From contig CP034993.1 of assembly GCA_004026145.2 (NCBI GenBank), positions 1,167,580-1,231,579 on the forward strand: DNA of 64,000 bases, written 5' to 3'. The stretch comes from Takifugu bimaculatus. Taxonomy: Eukaryota; Chordata; Actinopteri; Tetraodontiformes; Tetraodontidae. The position numbers were made by a program, and so were the translations under genes. Within the stretch, counting starts at the first letter, position 1. Each line of letters starts with the position of its first letter. The notes below the pieces were generated by a model, which was not told the origin of the DNA, did no database searches, and saw only the letters and a list, made by a program, of their open reading frames with translations. Positions 60,190 through 64,000 of this stretch are shown here, one piece after another.

Positions 60190-61390
60190 TGGAGGGTGTC
60201 GGGGAGAGGAGCCGGTCAACCTGATGGTAAAGTCAGGGTTTGCTGAGCTCACCAAAGCCCCGACTGAGCAGGAGCAGGCAAGGGAGATGGAAGGCGCTGG
60301 AGAGTAGGAGCAAAAATGTTGACAAGACATAAACTTTTTCCTTTTGATCACAAAGCCTAATTTAGCTCCGTTGTGGGAGTTGTTCACACAGCAGATTAAC
60401 GGTGCTGCAGAGAGGAAGCTCTGTTAACAAGTGTGACGATCAGACAGAACAATCCATCTTCTCTACTGGATCACCTTTACTCTGGAGCCTCACCCTCTGC
60501 AGCCTTACCCTCCATTATCAATATGAAGACATGTAGCTTCCATCCAGGTGATAACTGCGCCTCATATTTGCTCTGGCTGCTGTTATTGCCTTTATGCTAC
60601 AGTGACTAAATAACAATAACTATTACACATGGGTGAGATGAGCATGCTCATTTAAAAGAACTACTGTTTATGTTTCAGTTTCATCTTGGTAAAACTGTCC
60701 TACTTTCTCTTTGTGATGATGAGCCCGCTCAAATAATAGCGTAACAACCGTGAGCGGCTCCGTAATCACCTTGGAGGTTAACGTGCTTTTGTTGTAAAGC
60801 TGTAATTGTGGGCAGTAAATTTGAAACCTTCAATTCATATATTTCAGAATAACTAAATAACACATTGAACGGTGGGGCAGCAATAGCTCCTTTACATTGA
60901 TGAACAATGGATTATTACGGTCTGTCGTCAGCGTGGTAAACAAGAGAACGGCACTGAAGAACATTTCCTTAAGAACTACAGCAGCAGCAGGGGGGGGGTT
61001 GAATTTATCAGTGTAATAAAATTAAGCCAGCATTAACAATTTCAGTAACATTTTTCCTTCTAGAGTAAAATGTTGCATCGAAAATAGCCTCAAAATATTA
61101 TGTTCAAAAATAAGAGCATAGCCGATGCTAACTGAAGTTCTGTAAATACGCAACCCCCTAAATGAGGCCATATTAATTTATGAGGCTGTAGCCTCCAACG
61201 ACCTGCCTTGTTGCTGTAGCCCATGGCTAAACGCCACTGTTACTCTGTCTGCTCCCTCTTCAGCTTTTCAAAACCTATATTTGCTATAACAACTTGCTAC
61301 TGATACGCTGCTAGTAGCCAGAGAGAATTATGCAGAATTAGCAGCCTAATCTGCATGGCGTGAGCCTTAAAAGACATTTTTTGGGTTTTT
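60190..61390. other. Unique intronic sequence, no gene recognised
   Basis: AT-moderate unique sequence with a (CAG)4-G9 segment near 60981-60998; no gene. Confidence 0.45.

Positions 61391-61393
<3 letters not shown>

Positions 61394-61479
<86 letters not shown>
61394..61479. repeat. (AC)43 microsatellite
   Basis: About 86 bp of uninterrupted AC, the longest pure dinucleotide array in the window. Confidence 0.97.
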
Positions 61480-61869
61480 CAAGCTTTCATTTTATTTGAG
61501 AGATATAATGTCTGTTGGGTGTGAGGGGGTGGTGGGGTTGGTATGAGGGGAAAGGAAAAGGTTATAAAGGCTGAAGGTGCCGGCTATTGTCACAGCCCCA
61601 GCAGGATTTTCCGTTCTGAACATCTAATCAGGGGCCGGTTCCCATCTGGGATCAAGGTGAGCCTAATTAACTGCAAATACAATAGAAACTGGTCGGACTG
61701 AGCACACCTGTGGTTTTCTGAGAAAAGAGCTAACAACATGTTACATACATTAGCAACGGTACCAAGGCTGCAGAATGGCTTTGCAGTGTAATGAGAAACT
61801 TAAAATCATCACCAAATGCTTTTAAACATCAAGACCACCAGGGAAGGCAGAGTTTTACAGCCAAATATC

Positions 61870-61902
61870 TTTAGGTTTTTTGTTTCTCTCCCGCAGGTAA
61901 GA
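61870..61902 (+). promoter_or_regulatory. Candidate recursive splice site (pyrimidine tract, CAG|GTAAGA)
   Basis: A strong T/C tract (about 61873-61892) leads to CCGCAG (AG at 61895-61896), which abuts GTAAGA (61897-61902), a strong donor. An acceptor fused to a donor with no exon between is the definition of a ratchet site. The position, about 23 kb into the downstream intron on the sense strand, fits that use. It could also be a plain cryptic site. Confidence 0.4.
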
Positions 61903-61904
61903 TG

Positions 61905-62860
61905 GAGCATCCAAACCTGTGCTGAAACAAGTTGGAAAAGCCTTTTTTGGGATGAATAAGAGAATATAAAAAGCAACATTGCCAGACTACTTTCATATTT
62001 TCATATTTGACTTCAAGATCTGTCTCTATCATTATGCAGCGGTGGACAGTGGTGGTGATAGTGATGTAATTGCAGTATGGATGGGACATTGGTCCACAGG
62101 CCTGTTTTTCAAGATAAAATGATCAAAGATCTAATGATTAGTGGTTACGTCACAGTTGGTCGCAGAAGTTTGACGTGAAAACCAAAACACGGTGTGATTA
62201 ATTAATTCAAAAGCATCAGGGAGACATTTAAAACGTTCCAGTCGTACCACAAAAGCAGTCAGAGTTTCAATGATGAAACAGTACTTCGCTGCGTTTCACT
62301 GACTGGGTGTTCTCAGCAGTTTCTGCATTTAGCCGCATTCAACAGAGCTCAGTCCTGTATCGTAGCAACAGAAGAGCCAGAATGGAAACTTGTGGATAGG
62401 TCAATGTGATGGTGTCCACTTGACCCCCCTCCCGGTACAGCATCGATTTTTCTAAATCACAATATTTGGGCCCATGAAAACTAGACAGTGCGTCCTCACA
62501 CAGCCAGACAACATGTGATCCTTTCATGTGTTATTGGGCCCATATCGAACCGACTGTGTCCTAATTAGAAAACATGATTTTAATACGAACGAAGTTAAGG
62601 GGCGCGTCTCTTCATTTCCTCTCCCCTTCTGTATTTTTCAATTTCCTCACCTTGCTGCAGCATCTTCTGTGCGCCTGTTTGTCTCTAATCCTATTTCCTC
62701 TCCTGTGTGTGCATTTCATGTTGGCCTTGTTCCTCTAGAGACAGCCTCTCCAGGGGAACTTAATTGTCAAGTGTGCACTACAGCTAATCAGTAGCAAAGA
62801 AAATGGCCTTTAAAAGGATATATTATTGGAGCAAATTCAGATCATCCCCAGCTCATACTC
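61905..62860. other. Unique intronic sequence, no gene recognised
   Basis: AT-moderate unique sequence with a C/T-rich segment at about 62608-62660; nothing else. Confidence 0.45.
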
Positions 62861-62864
62861 AACT

Positions 62865-63035
62865 ACAACGACCGCGCCACTTGTTTGGGGATGTCTGGAA
62901 TGCAGACCCCCCCCCCGTTGTTGACTCCTGTGGCGGATAAATCTGTGTCATAGCGAACTGATGTGTCTTGGCGCATTTTGCGGCGCCATCTTGTGCGGGT
63001 GACGGCCCATAAATTGGGGCTTTTCCGCAGGTGTC
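62865..63035. promoter_or_regulatory. CpG-richer block with YY1-type motif, possible regulatory element
   Basis: A roughly 170-bp island of CpGs in otherwise CpG-poor intron contains GCGCCATCTTG at 62983-62993, a good YY1 match (core GCCATCTTG), next to GCGGCGCC. Regulatory function is inferred. Confidence 0.3.
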
Positions 63036-63039
63036 TAAT

Positions 63040-64000
63040 GTTCACAGTGTTTCTATATCATTGCATCACCTGTGCATGCTGTGAAGGCTGGATGGGCGGA
63101 TGAGAGCCGCTATAATCACAATATATTGCACCTCTCACGGCATTTGTTGCATGCTTTGGGTTGTTTGCGGCTCTGTCCGTTATGGTGGTTTACAGTGTCT
63201 GCTCCTTGTAAATCACAGTATTTGCGCGGAGCTGCTTAGCCAAGCACGCTTGCATAATTAAACAGCTATGTCGTTAGCAGTGACAAAAGTATAGTTTCTT
63301 TAGAAGCATAATGCTGGTACATCAAAAATGTTTATTATAGGTTTGGGGGATATTGTTCCACTTGTGTGGTGTGCTTACTAACTCCACATTGTACCTCCAT
63401 TTCTTTTTCTCTTTACTTCAGCGCTGACATGAGTCTCAGAGGATCTCCATGATGTAGCGCCGTGTCAGGGTATAAAAGTGTGCGTCTGAAGCTCGTTCTC
63501 AGTGCTGTTGGGGCTCTGTCATTCACACAGATTTGATGTTAATAAATAGACACATGGCTCATTAATAGTTATTAAATAGACCCTTGTGTTTATTTAAAAT
63601 TCATCTGTATCTCTACGTCCGTGGTCAGTGGGTCCTACTCTGCCATATGTTTTGCCGAACAGCGTAAACTATTTAGAAAGTCTGCTTTCCTCACCGAAGA
63701 GCAGGCCTACTGATGGCTCAAGTGATGGCAGATTCGTTAGTGCATGTCAGCAGGGCTGTATCAGCAGTCTCTGTAAAGTTACGTAACACGCACATGCACA
63801 TAGGCTTACCAACAGCATGGAGATGGACACAGAAGTGATGTGATTGCTGTGTTGGGCTGGTCTGTGGCCCTGACGCAGAGCTCCCGCCCGTCACTGGTGA
63901 ACACGGTGTGGTAGTAACGGTCTGTTGCTATCTTACACCTGGGCAAAGCCATTTTTATCATACACTAGTTCATGTTGTTGGAAGCTCAGGCCCAGTTTAA
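63040..64000. other. Unique intronic sequence to the window end
   Basis: Unique sequence with a consensus-like TATAAAAG at 63471-63478. No open frame or exon follows it in the window, so I do not call a promoter. Confidence 0.45.

Larger units (their letters stand above)
38809..64000 (+). other. Downstream intron of the CELF gene (5' part; 3' end outside the window)
   Basis: No segment encoding the start of RRM2 (expected D-R-K-L-F-V-G-M-L) was recognised after the exon, so this intron appears to run past the end of the window, at least 25 kb. It carries the longest dinucleotide arrays of the window and several regulatory-looking motif clusters, listed separately. Confidence 0.7.

Noticed and set aside
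63471..63478. TATAAAAG as a promoter TATA box
   Set aside because: The match is good but expected by chance in a window this size; no initiator, exon or open frame follows.
1..64000. tRNA, rRNA, CRISPR or bacterial operon features
   Set aside because: No conserved tRNA B-box, rRNA core or repeat-spacer array was seen, and composition and microsatellites indicate a vertebrate intron.

Overview
The window looks like intronic DNA from a vertebrate, most likely a ray-finned fish. Only one coding segment can be supported: a 49-nt internal exon at 38760-38808 on the + strand. It encodes the linker between RRM1 and RRM2 of a CUGBP/Elav-like family (CELF) RNA-binding protein, of the CELF3-6 subgroup and probably CELF4 or CELF5. 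A consensus branch point, pyrimidine tract and AG precede it, and a GT donor follows. Everything else reads as two very long flanking introns, at least 38.7 kb upstream and at least 25.1 kb downstream. The fish assignment is an inference from microsatellite density and the family match; no species-diagnostic sequence was recognised.
Layout. 1-13.3 kb: unique AT-moderate intron with many (GT)n/(CA)n tracts, a polypyrimidine block (3.2-3.6 kb), a (GGAA)n tract (7.4 kb), and a possible Z-DNA segment (13.3 kb). 13.3-21.5 kb: mostly unique sequence without large microsatellites. 21.5-36.9 kb: unique intron with scattered (GT)n, (CA)n and long poly-C/poly-G runs. 36.9-37.5 kb: a CpG-richer segment ending in nested palindromes, probably the remnant of a hAT-like DNA transposon. 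38.76 kb: the CELF exon. 38.8-64 kb: downstream intron with the longest (GT)n/(CA)n arrays, a (CTG)10 tract, several (GT)n-poly(G) compounds, a cluster of RUNX-type motifs near 60 kb, and a candidate recursive splice site at 61.9 kb.
The other open reading frames (all 60-192 codons) are not credible genes. Many are translations of (CA)n or (GGAA)n, they lack recognisable domains, and they overlap one another in several frames. No tRNA, rRNA, CRISPR or bacterial-type feature was seen. The most interesting observations concern how such long introns are spliced (candidate recursive splice sites, a U-rich tract just after the exon donor) and the abundance of UG- and CUG-rich sequence in the transcript of a gene whose protein family binds such RNA.
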